A stretch of DNA of 64,000 bases from Alcanivorax jadensis T9 (GTDB taxonomy: Bacteria; Pseudomonadota; Gammaproteobacteria; Pseudomonadales; Alcanivoracaceae): positions 372,001 to 436,000 of the forward strand of contig NZ_ARXU01000001.1 in assembly GCF_000756655.1 (NCBI RefSeq). Direction: 5' to 3'. Below the pieces are notes generated by a model. That model worked only from the letters and a program-made list of their open reading frames with translations, was not told the DNA's origin and made no database searches. Below, piece after piece: positions 1 through 8,240 of the stretch (the stretch's first letter is position 1; every line of letters starts with the position of its first letter). Made by a program: the position numbers and the translations under genes.

Positions 1-1
1 G

Positions 2-178
2 GACAAACTGATACGCCAGCGGGATGTGCACGGTGCCCGTGAACTAATGCAAACGCTGGTGATTTCCATCTCCCCCGACAGCCCGGTTTACCCGGCACTG
101 CAAAGCCGCCACCGGCTACTGAAGCGCCTGGAAGGCAACGAGCGGGACACCGTATTCCAGGCCGCATCCAGCCCCTGA
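2..178 (+). CDS. C-terminal fragment of an unrecognised protein (5' end outside window)
   Basis: An open frame enters from the left edge and runs 58 codons to a TGA at 176-178. The residues are hydrophilic and probably helical (for example ARELMQTLV and RHRLLKRLEG). I see no domain signature and cannot name it. The next gene, on the opposite strand, ends 19 bases further on, so the two are convergent. The frame is plausible as coding from its composition, but only the tail is visible. Confidence 0.5.
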   Translation, partial: DKLIRQRDVHGARELMQTLVISISPDSPVYPALQSRHRLLKRLEGNERDTVFQAASSP

Positions 179-197
179 TGCCACAACAGCACGGGCG

Positions 198-764
198 TCA
201 GTCGTCTTTCAGCGACAGATGGCTGATGTCCGGTGCCACCGGCATTTCCTCCGCTTTTTTCTGCCCCAGCACTTCCCCCGGCTGAGCCATAGTCAAGTGA
301 TCCACGTCCGGCGCAGGCGGAGGAGCGACCTTTTCCCTGTTATCAATTTCCGCCCCCACTTCCGCCACCGAGAAGGCCCCGGAAAAACCGGTTCCCCCGG
401 TGCGGATGGTGCCCACCGTTTCCAGCTCGCCAGACGAGGGTTCTGTCGGTTCGCGACTGTCCGGGGCCGGAGACGCTGCGCGGGATTCGGGTGCCGGCGC
501 AGATGCACCAGCGGATGCCTGGACGGGATCGGCTACCGGCCGCAGTTCACACTCTGCGCCGGCCTGTTTCAGCACTGCGCGGAATTTCATGGCGGTGGCC
601 TGGTCGGCATCTTTCTTTAACACCACCGGCTGCCCGGAAAACAATTTCTCCACCCGGGCGGCATCCATCTTGAAGATTTTTCCCAGGTTGCTTTTTACCG
701 TCGCAAGGTCCGACCCTTTCACCAGCTGACCGGTAAAGACGATATGGAAACGGGCATCGGCCAT
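198..764 (-). CDS. Conserved hypothetical protein with small N-terminal domain and Pro/Ala-rich tail
   Basis: 188 aa. Residues 1-75 form a compact domain (MADARFHIVFTGQLV, then FSGQPVVLKKDADQATAMKF) of a type I have seen at the N-terminus of uncharacterised gammaproteobacterial proteins. The pattern of a lysine-rich FKMDAARVEKLF helix followed by a short strand suggests a small alpha/beta fold. Residues 80-188 are low-complexity, rich in Pro, Ala, Ser and Glu, and probably disordered. There is no signal peptide or membrane segment. The gene is convergent with the fragment at the left edge and lies downstream of, and on the same strand as, the GMC oxidoreductase. Function unknown. Confidence 0.7.
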   Translation of the reverse strand: MADARFHIVFTGQLVKGSDLATVKSNLGKIFKMDAARVEKLFSGQPVVLKKDADQATAMKFRAVLKQAGAECELRPVADPVQASAGASAPAPESRAASPAPDSREPTEPSSGELETVGTIRTGGTGFSGAFSVAEVGAEIDNREKVAPPPAPDVDHLTMAQPGEVLGQKKAEEMPVAPDISHLSLKDD

Positions 765-898
765 TATGGATTCCTCTCTGATTCTCTACTGACTACCAAG
801 GTATCGTAGCCGCCAATGAGCAGCACGCCTGTCTTGCTGAAAACCCGCAAAATGCACGGTGTTCCGTCTCGCATAAAGTATGTGGCATGAAGCGAACC

Positions 899-2479
899 TC
901 AACCCATTTCACTGGCGGCATACTCGGCCAGTGCGGCGATGGTCCGTGACGGGTTCAAACCCAGCGCCCGTGGCACCATGGCGCCATCAATCACAAACAG
1001 ATTGGGATAGTTGAACACTTCTCCCCGGTGGTCTACCACGCCCTGCTCCACAGAATCTGCCATATTGCAGCCGCCCAGCGGGTGCGGGGTCACCAAATCC
1101 TTGAACCAGTCCCAGGTGGCCGGCGTCATCGGATCACCGCCGGTCGCAGCGGTCAGCGACAGATGGCGGTCTGCCAGGCCCTGTACCGCCTTTTCCGCCT
1201 TGCGATAGTCCCAATCCAGTTTCAAGCGGTCTTTCTTCCAGGGCCAGTACCAGCGACGGCCCAGATAGAAACGGCCACCGGGATCGTCCATGGCCTGCCC
1301 GAACCAGGGCATCATCCTGGCAAAGGGATCACTGCTCTCTCCATACTTGAGCATGGCAGCACCCAGCCGAGTATTGGCGAAGCGGGGATCCTTGCCCAGT
1401 CGCTCCATCCAGCTGCCGAGAATATCGGGCACGCCGCCATCTTCCACAAAATAACGAGCGCCACCATCTTCACCATCCAGGTAATCAATGGCGCTGGTAA
1501 TGGTCGGCCCCCGTGTGGGAGAAATCTGGCGCTCCTCATAAAATGCCATGGTGGCGAAGTCACCATTGCAGGACCAGTTGTGGCCAAGCTTGCGACTCAG
1601 TTTCGGCAGGGTCTTGTACTGATCCCGGCAGCGCAGTAACAGTTCAGTAGAGCCCATGGAACCGGCAGCCACGATCACCTTTTCCGCCTTGAAACGGCGC
1701 CAGCAATGGCTGTCCAGGTCCCTGGCCAGCACTTCATAACCGCCGCCTTCCAGGGCACGAATGGTGCGCACATGATGCAGGGGACGGACATCAGCACCGG
1801 CATTCTCCGCCGCCGCCAAGTAATTCAGATCTAGGGTATTCTTGGCCTGCACCGGGCAGCCCAGATCGCAGTTACCACAATGCACGCAGGTGCCCTGGGT
1901 TTTGCCCTGAGGGTTTACCCAGGTCTGGCTGTGGCCATAGGAGTATGGATCATCCCGTTGTGGGCTCCAGTCGGGATCAAAGGTGATCGCCTGGGGCACA
2001 ATACGAAACCGGTCACCGGCCCCGACGGCGTCAGCCCCTTCCTTCATCAGATGGGTTCGCGGGGTCCATTGATTGCCCGGCAGTTCCTGCACATTGAGCA
2101 TGACGCCAGTGGTAGTGTAATGGGGCTTGAGCGTGACGTAATCGATGGCCTCCGGCCACCCCTGGGCAAAGGCCTCCGGCTTGGCCTCAATGCTGACATT
2201 GGCGTAGATCAGGGAGCCACCGCCCACCCCAGCGCCCATGGCAACACTCATGTCGCCGAAGTAGCGAAAATCGATCCAGCCGTTCTGTTTTTCCGGTTCG
2301 TCTTCATCCCAGAACCAATCGCGCTGGGACACCGATGGGTAATCGTCCGACAACCAGCGCCGCCCCCGTTCCAACACCACCACCCGACTTCCCTTCTCCG
2401 CAATCCGGCAGGCCATCACCGAGCCGCCAAAGCCGCTGCCGATGATCAGGACATCCACATTTTCCATCCTCTCCCCCAA
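899..2479 (-). CDS. GMC-family FAD oxidoreductase with ferredoxin-like cysteine motif (cholesterol-oxidase-like)
   Basis: 526 aa; the start could equally be the second Met (residue 5), which gives MENVDVLIIGSGFGGS. Residues 7-35 are an FAD-binding Rossmann motif (GSGFGG, then VVVLERG). A central motif CVHCGNCDLGCP has the spacing C-x2-C-x2-C-x3-C-P typical of a 4Fe-4S ligand set. The C-terminal part has HPLGGC and the closing GMC segment with NPSRTIAALAEY. Proteins of this architecture are annotated as cholesterol-oxidase-like GMC oxidoreductases that oxidise an alcohol group on a hydrophobic substrate; the actual substrate cannot be read from sequence. No signal peptide, so cytoplasmic or peripheral to the inner membrane. 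The RHH regulator gene is divergent from it. Confidence 0.85.
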   Translation of the reverse strand: MGERMENVDVLIIGSGFGGSVMACRIAEKGSRVVVLERGRRWLSDDYPSVSQRDWFWDEDEPEKQNGWIDFRYFGDMSVAMGAGVGGGSLIYANVSIEAKPEAFAQGWPEAIDYVTLKPHYTTTGVMLNVQELPGNQWTPRTHLMKEGADAVGAGDRFRIVPQAITFDPDWSPQRDDPYSYGHSQTWVNPQGKTQGTCVHCGNCDLGCPVQAKNTLDLNYLAAAENAGADVRPLHHVRTIRALEGGGYEVLARDLDSHCWRRFKAEKVIVAAGSMGSTELLLRCRDQYKTLPKLSRKLGHNWSCNGDFATMAFYEERQISPTRGPTITSAIDYLDGEDGGARYFVEDGGVPDILGSWMERLGKDPRFANTRLGAAMLKYGESSDPFARMMPWFGQAMDDPGGRFYLGRRWYWPWKKDRLKLDWDYRKAEKAVQGLADRHLSLTAATGGDPMTPATWDWFKDLVTPHPLGGCNMADSVEQGVVDHRGEVFNYPNLFVIDGAMVPRALGLNPSRTIAALAEYAASEMG

Positions 2480-2618
2480 CCCCTGTTCTTATCGTTGCCT
2501 TTGCGACAACGCTTTTTTAATCAAGGTTTTGCACTATAAAATTAACTGCCAATCCTGTCTATTTGCAGCACTTTCCAGTAATCTGGCGACTGTCTTCGCC
2601 GGCCTCATTGCAGCACCC

Positions 2619-2876
2619 ATGGAACAGATCGATTTCGTCACTATTGAAGAGCAGCAGCGCCCCCGCAAGCGTAACGGTGCCGCTCGTAAACCCGGTCCGA
2701 AGAAAGCCGCGAAGCCGCAGCGCCCGGGAGCCGTGCGTGATGGCTACCGCCGGCTCACTGCCGATATACCCGCCGATCTGCACAAACGCCTGAAAATGCA
2801 GGCCCTGATGGAAGACCGCTCCGTCACCGAACTGATCGTGCAAGCCGCCGAGTGTTTTTTGCGCAATCGAGATTAA
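2619..2876 (+). CDS. Small ribbon-helix-helix DNA-binding protein
   Basis: 85 aa from the ATG at 2619. The frame stays open upstream to 2442, but that part overlaps the 5' end of the divergent GMC gene and reads as noise. Residues 1-40 are basic (Lys/Arg/Pro rich). Residues 43-85 match the Arc/ParG type of ribbon-helix-helix: a short strand (YRRLTADIP), helix A (DLHKRLKMQALMED), the turn RSVTEL, and helix B (IVQAAECFL). Such proteins bind DNA as dimers through the paired strand and act as repressors or partition accessory factors. No ParA or toxin gene is adjacent, so a stand-alone regulator is likelier. The Shine-Dalgarno is weak, so the start is only probable. Confidence 0.7.
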   Translation: MEQIDFVTIEEQQRPRKRNGAARKPGPKKAAKPQRPGAVRDGYRRLTADIPADLHKRLKMQALMEDRSVTELIVQAAECFLRNRD

Positions 2877-3051
2877 CCCGCAGCACATCCGTTAAGCATT
2901 TCTCTCTCGCGTTATTCAAGCATTGTCCGCGCTTCCTCGCATGTTGGCTGATGCCGCGTTTCACCTTCATGCAACCGTCACCCACCTGTCATTGATCCGC
3001 ACTGATACAGCCGCATGCTCGGTCCTGACGCTACCGCTGAAGGAGCTCGCT

Positions 3052-4125
3052 ATGGCTGTGGATTTGTTTCTGTTGGGGTGCGCCCTGATCTTCGGGGCAG
3101 GCTTTCGCTTTCTGTTCCGTCATCTGCCGGAAGAGCGCTGGCAATTCGTGGCTTCGTTACCGCTGAAAAAAAACCATGACGGCTCCTGGCAGGGTTTGAA
3201 CCTGACCTTCTACGGGCTCTTTACCGGTATCGCCGGCGGGCTCGGCGTTACCTGCTTTATTCTGCTGACTGCTTCCGCCGGTGTGTCGCTGGGCACGGCA
3301 CTGCTGCTGACCCTCGGGATACTGGCAATCTGCCTGCCCGCCGCCAAGATCATTGCCACCGTGGTGGAAAAAAACCGCCATGGCTTCACCGTCGGCGGTG
3401 CCAGCTTTGTCGGCATTATTATCGCCCCGCTGTTCCTGTGGCTGGCGGACCTGGCCAGCCAGCACTGGTGGCAGACTGCCTTACCGATTCTGCCCATGCT
3501 GGCCGCCATGTCGATTGCCTATGTACTGGGTGAAGGCATTGGACGGCTGGCCTGTATCAGCTTCGGCTGTTGCTACGGCAAGGCCCTGCGCCATTCACCG
3601 CGCTGGGCCCAACGCCTGTTCTGTACCCTGAATCATGTGTTTATCGGCAAGACCAAGAAGATTGCCTTTGCCGGGGAAATGGAAGCGGTAAAAGTGATCC
3701 CCATCCAGGCGGTCACCTGTGTGGTTTATACCGCGCTCGCGCTGGTCTGTAGTGCCCTCTTCTTCCACAGCCAATTTGCCCTGGCCTTTGCCCTGAGCCT
3801 GGTAGGAAGTCAGTTGTGGCGGGTATATTCGGAAACGTTGCGGGCGGACTATCGTGGCGGCAGCAGACTGTTCTCGGTATACCAGATGATGGCGTTGCTG
3901 GCCGCGCTCTATGGGATTGCCATCAGTCTGATCCTGCCTGCCCATGGGGGCCTGGCGGCGGATCTTGCTGCCGGCCTGGGAGCCCTCTGGTCACCGGGGG
4001 TTATTCTCAGCCTGCAGATCATCACCGTGGCCATGTTCTTCTTCTCCGGCACCAGCACCATCACCACCGGCGAACTACGCTTCGGCCTGGCCGCAGACTG
4101 GCGCAGCCAGGCGGGAGGAGAATAG
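3052..4125 (+). CDS. Polytopic membrane protein, Lgt-like (prolipoprotein diacylglyceryl transferase superfamily)
   Basis: 357 aa. The ATG at 3052 (MAVDLFLLG) is chosen because AAGGAG lies 7-12 bases upstream; the open frame extends back to 2923 without a ribosome site. At least seven hydrophobic segments are visible. Residues ~165-190 contain GEGIGRLACISFGCCYGK, reminiscent of the G-R-x-G/C-x-x-x-G-C-C-x-G segment of Lgt-related proteins. True Lgt is usually under 300 aa and has an H-G-G-L motif that I do not see, so this is a divergent relative and not the housekeeping enzyme. It may act on a lipid-linked substrate in the inner membrane; function otherwise unknown. It is convergent with modC, separated only by a nested palindrome. 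Confidence 0.65.
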   Translation: MAVDLFLLGCALIFGAGFRFLFRHLPEERWQFVASLPLKKNHDGSWQGLNLTFYGLFTGIAGGLGVTCFILLTASAGVSLGTALLLTLGILAICLPAAKIIATVVEKNRHGFTVGGASFVGIIIAPLFLWLADLASQHWWQTALPILPMLAAMSIAYVLGEGIGRLACISFGCCYGKALRHSPRWAQRLFCTLNHVFIGKTKKIAFAGEMEAVKVIPIQAVTCVVYTALALVCSALFFHSQFALAFALSLVGSQLWRVYSETLRADYRGGSRLFSVYQMMALLAALYGIAISLILPAHGGLAADLAAGLGALWSPGVILSLQIITVAMFFFSGTSTITTGELRFGLAADWRSQAGGE

Positions 4126-4130
4126 CCTCT

Positions 4131-4256
4131 AGCTGCAAGCTACAACGCGATTGAAGGTTCTGTTTATTTTGAGAGCAAGAGGCCGCGCCCAAAGTTTGGG
4201 AGCGGCCTCTTGCGTTGAAAACACGCAAACCCATGCTCGCGTTATAGCTTGTAGCT
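4131..4256. repeat. Nested palindromic element between convergent genes (copy 1)
   Basis: Outer arms at 4131-4149 and 4238-4256 pair at 17 of 19 positions (AGCTGCAAGCTACAACGCG against its complement). Each arm is built from 7-base units (AGCTGCA, AGCTACA) ending in ACGCG. The inner arms at 4175-4186 and 4202-4213 are a perfect 12-bp inverted repeat (GCAAGAGGCCGC), and inside them CCCAAA pairs with TTTGGG. The element fills the whole gap between the Lgt-like gene and modC and touches the modC stop codon. It probably terminates transcription in both directions. A second copy with the same layout lies at 44041-44181. Confidence 0.8.
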
Positions 4257-5305
4257 TATCCCAACGCCACCGCCTTCACCTGCGCATAAAGCCGCGCACC
4301 GGGGAACACCTCAAGCTCCCGGGCGGAGCGGCTGGAGATGCGGGCGAGCAAACGCTGATCCCCCAGAGCCAGCTGTACCACAGCCTGTCCCGGCCCTACT
4401 TCGCGCAAGGCTGCCACCTGCACCGGATGGATATTAAGAATGCTGGAATCCTGCGGCGCCTGGCGGCACAGGCTCACATCCCGGGCGGCAATGCGAAGGC
4501 GTACCGGCTCTTCGCCAGACACCGGCTGCGCCGCCGGTAGCCAGAATGTCTGTTGTGCAACGGTCACCGCCTGCAGATGATCCCGGTTGTCGTAATCTCC
4601 CAGTTCACCGTACAGCAAGGCCGTGGCATCGCCACGCTGGGCCAACGGGCCATCCAGCCGTGCCAGTTCTTCGTGAGCCTTGCCTCTGGCCACGATGCGT
4701 CCCTGCTCCATCAGCCAGACCTGTCGCGACAGGGTCAGCAACTCATCCAGATCATGGGTGACATAAATCACCGGCACCTTCCTGGCGATATCGCTGATCA
4801 TCTTCAGCAATTCCTGCTTGTGGCCGTGATCCAGAGCTGACAGGGGTTCATCCAGTAACAGTAGTTGCGGCCCGGCCAGTAACGCTCGAGCCAGCGCCAC
4901 CCGCTGAGCCTCACCCCCGGAAAGTGTCTCCACGGAACGCCCCAGCAAATCCTCAATACGCGCCTGACTTACCACGCTGTCCAGGTCCCATGCTGCTCCC
5001 CGACGTTTCACCACATAGTCCAGATTGCCGCGCACACTCAAATGGCGAAACAGGGTCGGCTCCTGAAACATCATGCCCAGGGGGCGCTGCCATGGCGGCA
5101 GCGTGACGTCGTCGGTTTGCCAGAGCTGGTCACCGAAGCGAATCTCGCCATCGCAATCCTGAAGCCCGGCCAGCATTCGCAACAACGTACTTTTACCGGA
5201 CCCGGAAGGGCCGAACAGGACCGTCACACCATTGGCAGCAAGCTGCGCCTGCGCCTGCAAACGGCACGACCCCACCTGGCCGGACAGGGAGAATGCCAGA
5301 CTCAT
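4256..5305 (-). CDS. modC: Molybdate ABC transporter, ATP-binding protein ModC
   Basis: 349 aa from the ATG at 5305, which overlaps the modB stop as ATGA; the longer frame to 5353 lies inside modB. It hydrolyses ATP to drive molybdate uptake through ModB. Visible motifs are the Walker [10 protein letters not shown], the ABC signature LSGGEAQR, the Walker [13 protein letters not shown] and the switch His in YVTHD. The C-terminal ~130 residues form a TOBE/Mop-type domain that binds oxyanion in this subfamily, which separates ModC from sulfate and spermidine ATPases. It is the last gene of modABC; molybdenum would feed molybdopterin enzymes. Confidence 0.95.
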   Translation of the reverse strand: MSLAFSLSGQVGSCRLQAQAQLAANGVTVLFGPSGSGKSTLLRMLAGLQDCDGEIRFGDQLWQTDDVTLPPWQRPLGMMFQEPTLFRHLSVRGNLDYVVKRRGAAWDLDSVVSQARIEDLLGRSVETLSGGEAQRVALARALLAGPQLLLLDEPLSALDHGHKQELLKMISDIARKVPVIYVTHDLDELLTLSRQVWLMEQGRIVARGKAHEELARLDGPLAQRGDATALLYGELGDYDNRDHLQAVTVAQQTFWLPAAQPVSGEEPVRLRIAARDVSLCRQAPQDSSILNIHPVQVAALREVGPGQAVVQLALGDQRLLARISSRSARELEVFPGARLYAQVKAVALG

Positions 5306-6000
5306 GGCATCACCCCGGTGTTCTGCTTGCGTTGCCAGCGAAACAGGGCCCACAGCATTAACACCGACGCCACCAACAGCACCGCCGCCAACCGATGCGC
5401 ACTGGCGTAGTCCCCGGCCTCTACATGCTCATAGAGAGCCACTGAGGCCACCCGGGTTTCCCCGGCCAGGCTGCCGCCGATCATCAGCACCACACCAAAT
5501 TCCCCGAGGGTATGGGCAATACCGAGAATCACAGCACTGGCATAGCCATGTCGGGCCTGGGGAATCACCAGCGAGAAAAAACGGTCCATGGGACGGGCCC
5601 CAGAGACCGCCGCCATATCCAGTTGCCGTGGCTCAATGGCCGCAAAGGCATTCTTGAGAGGTTGCAGAACAAAGGGCAGCGAATAGACCAGCGAACCGAT
5701 CACCAGGCCGGTAAAGCTGAACGCCAGAGAGCGGGCACCGCCCCATTGCGCCAGCCAGCCGCCCGGGCCACTCGGTCCCAGCCCGATCAGAAGATAAAAC
5801 CCCAATACCGACGGCGGCAACACCAGGGGCAGTGCCAGCAAGGCTTCCAGTAGCGCCTGCCCCGGCAAGCGACGCCGGGCCAGCCACCAGGCCAGCGGCG
5901 TACATACCACAAGCAGGATGAGGGTGGTAACCACCGCCAGTTTGACCCCGACCCACAGGGCCAGCCAGTCGCCATCACTCAACATCATCGGCGACCTCAT
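5302..6000 (-). CDS. modB: Molybdate ABC transporter permease ModB
   Basis: 232 aa, the usual length for ModB. About five to six membrane helices are visible. The EAA loop, which docks onto ModC, is recognisable as [22 protein letters not shown] around residues 150-170. A start at MRSPMM overlaps the 3' end of modA by 26 bases; Met5 or Met6 (5988 or 5985) would be equally possible and would shorten the overlap. The overlaps on both sides indicate a translationally coupled modABC operon in the inner membrane. Confidence 0.93.
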   Translation of the reverse strand: MRSPMMLSDGDWLALWVGVKLAVVTTLILLVVCTPLAWWLARRRLPGQALLEALLALPLVLPPSVLGFYLLIGLGPSGPGGWLAQWGGARSLAFSFTGLVIGSLVYSLPFVLQPLKNAFAAIEPRQLDMAAVSGARPMDRFFSLVIPQARHGYASAVILGIAHTLGEFGVVLMIGGSLAGETRVASVALYEHVEAGDYASAHRLAAVLLVASVLMLWALFRWQRKQNTGVMP

Positions 6001-6712
6001 CGGTGCGATAACCCAGACTGCGTATCATTTCCTGAGCCTCGCCAGAAAACAGAAAATCGTAGAAATGCTGTGCTGCAGGCATACCCCTCAGCACACCACC
6101 CTGCTGACGTATTAGTGGATAGAGCGCGTCGGGAATACGCCACTGTCGCCCTCCCTGGTCCTGGACCTGGCTTAACCCCACAAAGGCAGCCTCTGCGGCG
6201 CCACTATGGGCAAAGTGATAGCTCTGCGCCACATTCTCTGCCTGTACCAGGGTCACCGAATCCGGAAGTGGAAATTGTTGCAGCACTGCCTCGGCGGCTT
6301 CGCCATAGGGTGCGGTACGGGCATTGGCCATGGCCACGGGGGTCACCATGCCGGCCACCAGTGAGGAGCCATCGAGAACGGCTCCGGCATCCGGAGACCA
6401 TAGCACCAGCCTGCCAATGGCATAGGTGCGCACTGTGCCAGCCTGAATCCACCCTTCGGAAGCAAGCTCCTGCGGCCGCCGAGCATCGGCAGCCAGGAAA
6501 ATATCGTAGGGCGCCCCCTGGCGAATCTGGGCCGCCAGTTTGCCGGTGGAGCCAACCGTGATCTGGATGTCTGCCCGCGGGTATTGCTGGTGATAACGCT
6601 GGACCAGTTGTTTCAATGGGGAGGAAAAATTGGCAGAAACAGCAACCTGCACGGGCTCAGCCCCTGCGATGGTGGAGGCCAACGCCAACAGGCTGACAAG
6701 CAAACACTTCAT
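5975..6712 (-). CDS. modA: Periplasmic molybdate-binding protein ModA
   Basis: 245 aa with a clear Sec signal peptide (MKCLLVSLLALASTIAGA, cleavage near residue 18). The mature part starts VQVAVSANFSSPLK, which matches the A-A-x-S/N oxyanion-contacting segment of ModA. Further family segments are GSTGKLAAQI, APYDIFLAAD and the YAIGRLVLWS strand. It captures molybdate (or tungstate) in the periplasm and delivers it to ModB. It is the first gene of modABC. The 107 bases upstream hold no ModE-type palindrome that I can see, so regulation cannot be stated. Confidence 0.94.
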   Translation of the reverse strand: MKCLLVSLLALASTIAGAEPVQVAVSANFSSPLKQLVQRYHQQYPRADIQITVGSTGKLAAQIRQGAPYDIFLAADARRPQELASEGWIQAGTVRTYAIGRLVLWSPDAGAVLDGSSLVAGMVTPVAMANARTAPYGEAAEAVLQQFPLPDSVTLVQAENVAQSYHFAHSGAAEAAFVGLSQVQDQGGRQWRIPDALYPLIRQQGGVLRGMPAAQHFYDFLFSGEAQEMIRSLGYRTDEVADDVE

Positions 6713-6819
6713 GGAAGCTCCACGACCACATCCGATGAGCGCCAGTCTAACCCGAATCCGTCACGCCATGGATGAGAGAAGCGCCAACAGTTCGCTAACG
6801 CTGGGGATAACCTTGATTC

Positions 6820-7770
6820 TCAGGACGGCTTGCGGGGGTTCTGGCCACGATGTTGGCGACCCCGGGCGCGGGCCAGTTCTATCTGCTTCTGGCGTTCGGC
6901 GAAACGCGCCTTCTGCTCTGGAGATGACTCGTCGTAGCACTTGGGACAAGAGACGCCAAGCTGGAATTTTTCCGATGCTTTTTCGTCGTCATTAATGGGA
7001 CGACGGCAGGCATGGCACTGGTCGAATTCGCCAGGATTGAGATCGTGATCGACGGTGACTCTTTCGTCGAAGACAAAACATTCGCCTTCCCACAGGGAGT
7101 CTTCCTTGGGCATCTCTTCCAGATATTTGAGGATGCCGCCCTTCAGGTGATAGACCTCATCAAAGCCCTGCTCTTTCAGGTAGGCAGTGGATTTTTCACA
7201 ACGAATCCCGCCAGTGCAGAACATGGCCACTTTCTTGTGTTTGGCCGGGTCCAGCGTGTCTTTCACATAGTCAGGAAACTCACGAAAAGTGCGGGTTTCC
7301 GGATTGATGGCGCCCTTGAAGGTGCCCACTTCCACTTCGTAATCGTTACGGGTATCGATCAGGAGGGTTTCCGGATCACTGATCACCGCATTCCATTCTT
7401 CCGGGCTCAGGTAAGTCCCCACGGTGCGGTTGGGATCGATCCCCTCCACGCCCATGGTGACGATTTCCTTCTTGAGTTTGACCTTGGTGCGCAGGAAGGG
7501 ATGCTCGTCGTGGAAGGATTCCTTGTGCTCCAGATCCGCCAGTCGCGGATCCTCACGGAGCCAGCCAAGCACCGTATCAATGCCGGACCGTGGCCCGGAG
7601 ATGGTGCCGTTGATGCCTTCCCCGGCCAGCAACAGAGTGCCGCGCACATCCTGCGCCAGCATCAGCGCCAGCAGTGGCTCACGCAACTGCTCGAAATCAC
7701 CCAGACGGACAAACTTGTACAGGGCAGCAACGACAATGCTGTCCGACCTTTCCACTTTATGCTGACTCAC
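6820..7770 (-). CDS. trhO: tRNA uridine(34) hydroxylase TrhO (rhodanese family, YceA)
   Basis: 316 aa. TrhO makes 5-hydroxyuridine at position 34 of certain tRNAs using O2. The N-terminal ~100 residues are the acylphosphatase-like domain ([14 protein letters not shown]). The rhodanese domain spans ~120-215, with its active-site loop [10 protein letters not shown] at Cys185-Cys191. The C-terminal region has two CxxC pairs (CHAC, CPKC), usual for this family and probably metal binding, and a basic tail. The start overlaps the bolA stop by four bases (ATGA), so the two are co-translated. Length and motifs are typical. Confidence 0.92.
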   Translation of the reverse strand: MSQHKVERSDSIVVAALYKFVRLGDFEQLREPLLALMLAQDVRGTLLLAGEGINGTISGPRSGIDTVLGWLREDPRLADLEHKESFHDEHPFLRTKVKLKKEIVTMGVEGIDPNRTVGTYLSPEEWNAVISDPETLLIDTRNDYEVEVGTFKGAINPETRTFREFPDYVKDTLDPAKHKKVAMFCTGGIRCEKSTAYLKEQGFDEVYHLKGGILKYLEEMPKEDSLWEGECFVFDERVTVDHDLNPGEFDQCHACRRPINDDEKASEKFQLGVSCPKCYDESSPEQKARFAERQKQIELARARGRQHRGQNPRKPS

Positions 7771-8099
7771 GCCTTGAACTCCGGATCATGCTTGCTGCCG
7801 CCAAGACAGTCAGGAGATTCACTCACCTCGCCGCCTTTGGCCTGCCACTCCGCCACGGTATAGGTATGTAGCGCCAGTGCATGCACCGGGCCCGCCAGCT
7901 CGTCGGCCAGCACCTTGTAAAGCATCTGGTGGCGTCGTACCGGCAACATGCCGTCGAAGGCATCACTCACCAGCACCAGCTTGAAGTGGGTTTCCGAATT
8001 GGGCGGCACACTGTGTTTGTGGCTTTCGTTTTCCAGAGCCAAATGTGCCACAGGGACGGCCTCGGAAACCTTGCGCTCGATCAATGTTGCTACGCTCAT
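7767..8099 (-). CDS. bolA: BolA family protein
   Basis: 110 aa from the ATG at 8099 ([10 protein letters not shown]); a GTG four codons upstream has no better ribosome site. The BolA fold is visible as the helix IERKVSEAV, the strand [10 protein letters not shown], then [32 protein letters not shown] and the strand [10 protein letters not shown]. The conserved His pair in ESHKH can take part in 2Fe-2S sharing with a monothiol glutaredoxin. BolA proteins influence cell shape and iron-sulfur trafficking. It is the first gene of a two-gene unit with trhO. Confidence 0.88.
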   Translation of the reverse strand: MSVATLIERKVSEAVPVAHLALENESHKHSVPPNSETHFKLVLVSDAFDGMLPVRRHQMLYKVLADELAGPVHALALHTYTVAEWQAKGGEVSESPDCLGGSKHDPEFKA

Positions 8100-8240
8100 G
8101 CCACTCACCACTCTTACTCACCCACATCCAAAATGTCGCAGATCACAACCAGTATAGCGCGGCACCGGGGCTGCGCGGGGGCGGTATTCTACGCGCTTTG
8201 GGTGATTCTGAGAAATGTCCGGCGGTCGGACACCACCCCC

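Noticed and set aside
6713-6819. ModE operator before modA
   Set aside because: No ATATA-rich inverted repeat of the ModE type is present in the gap.
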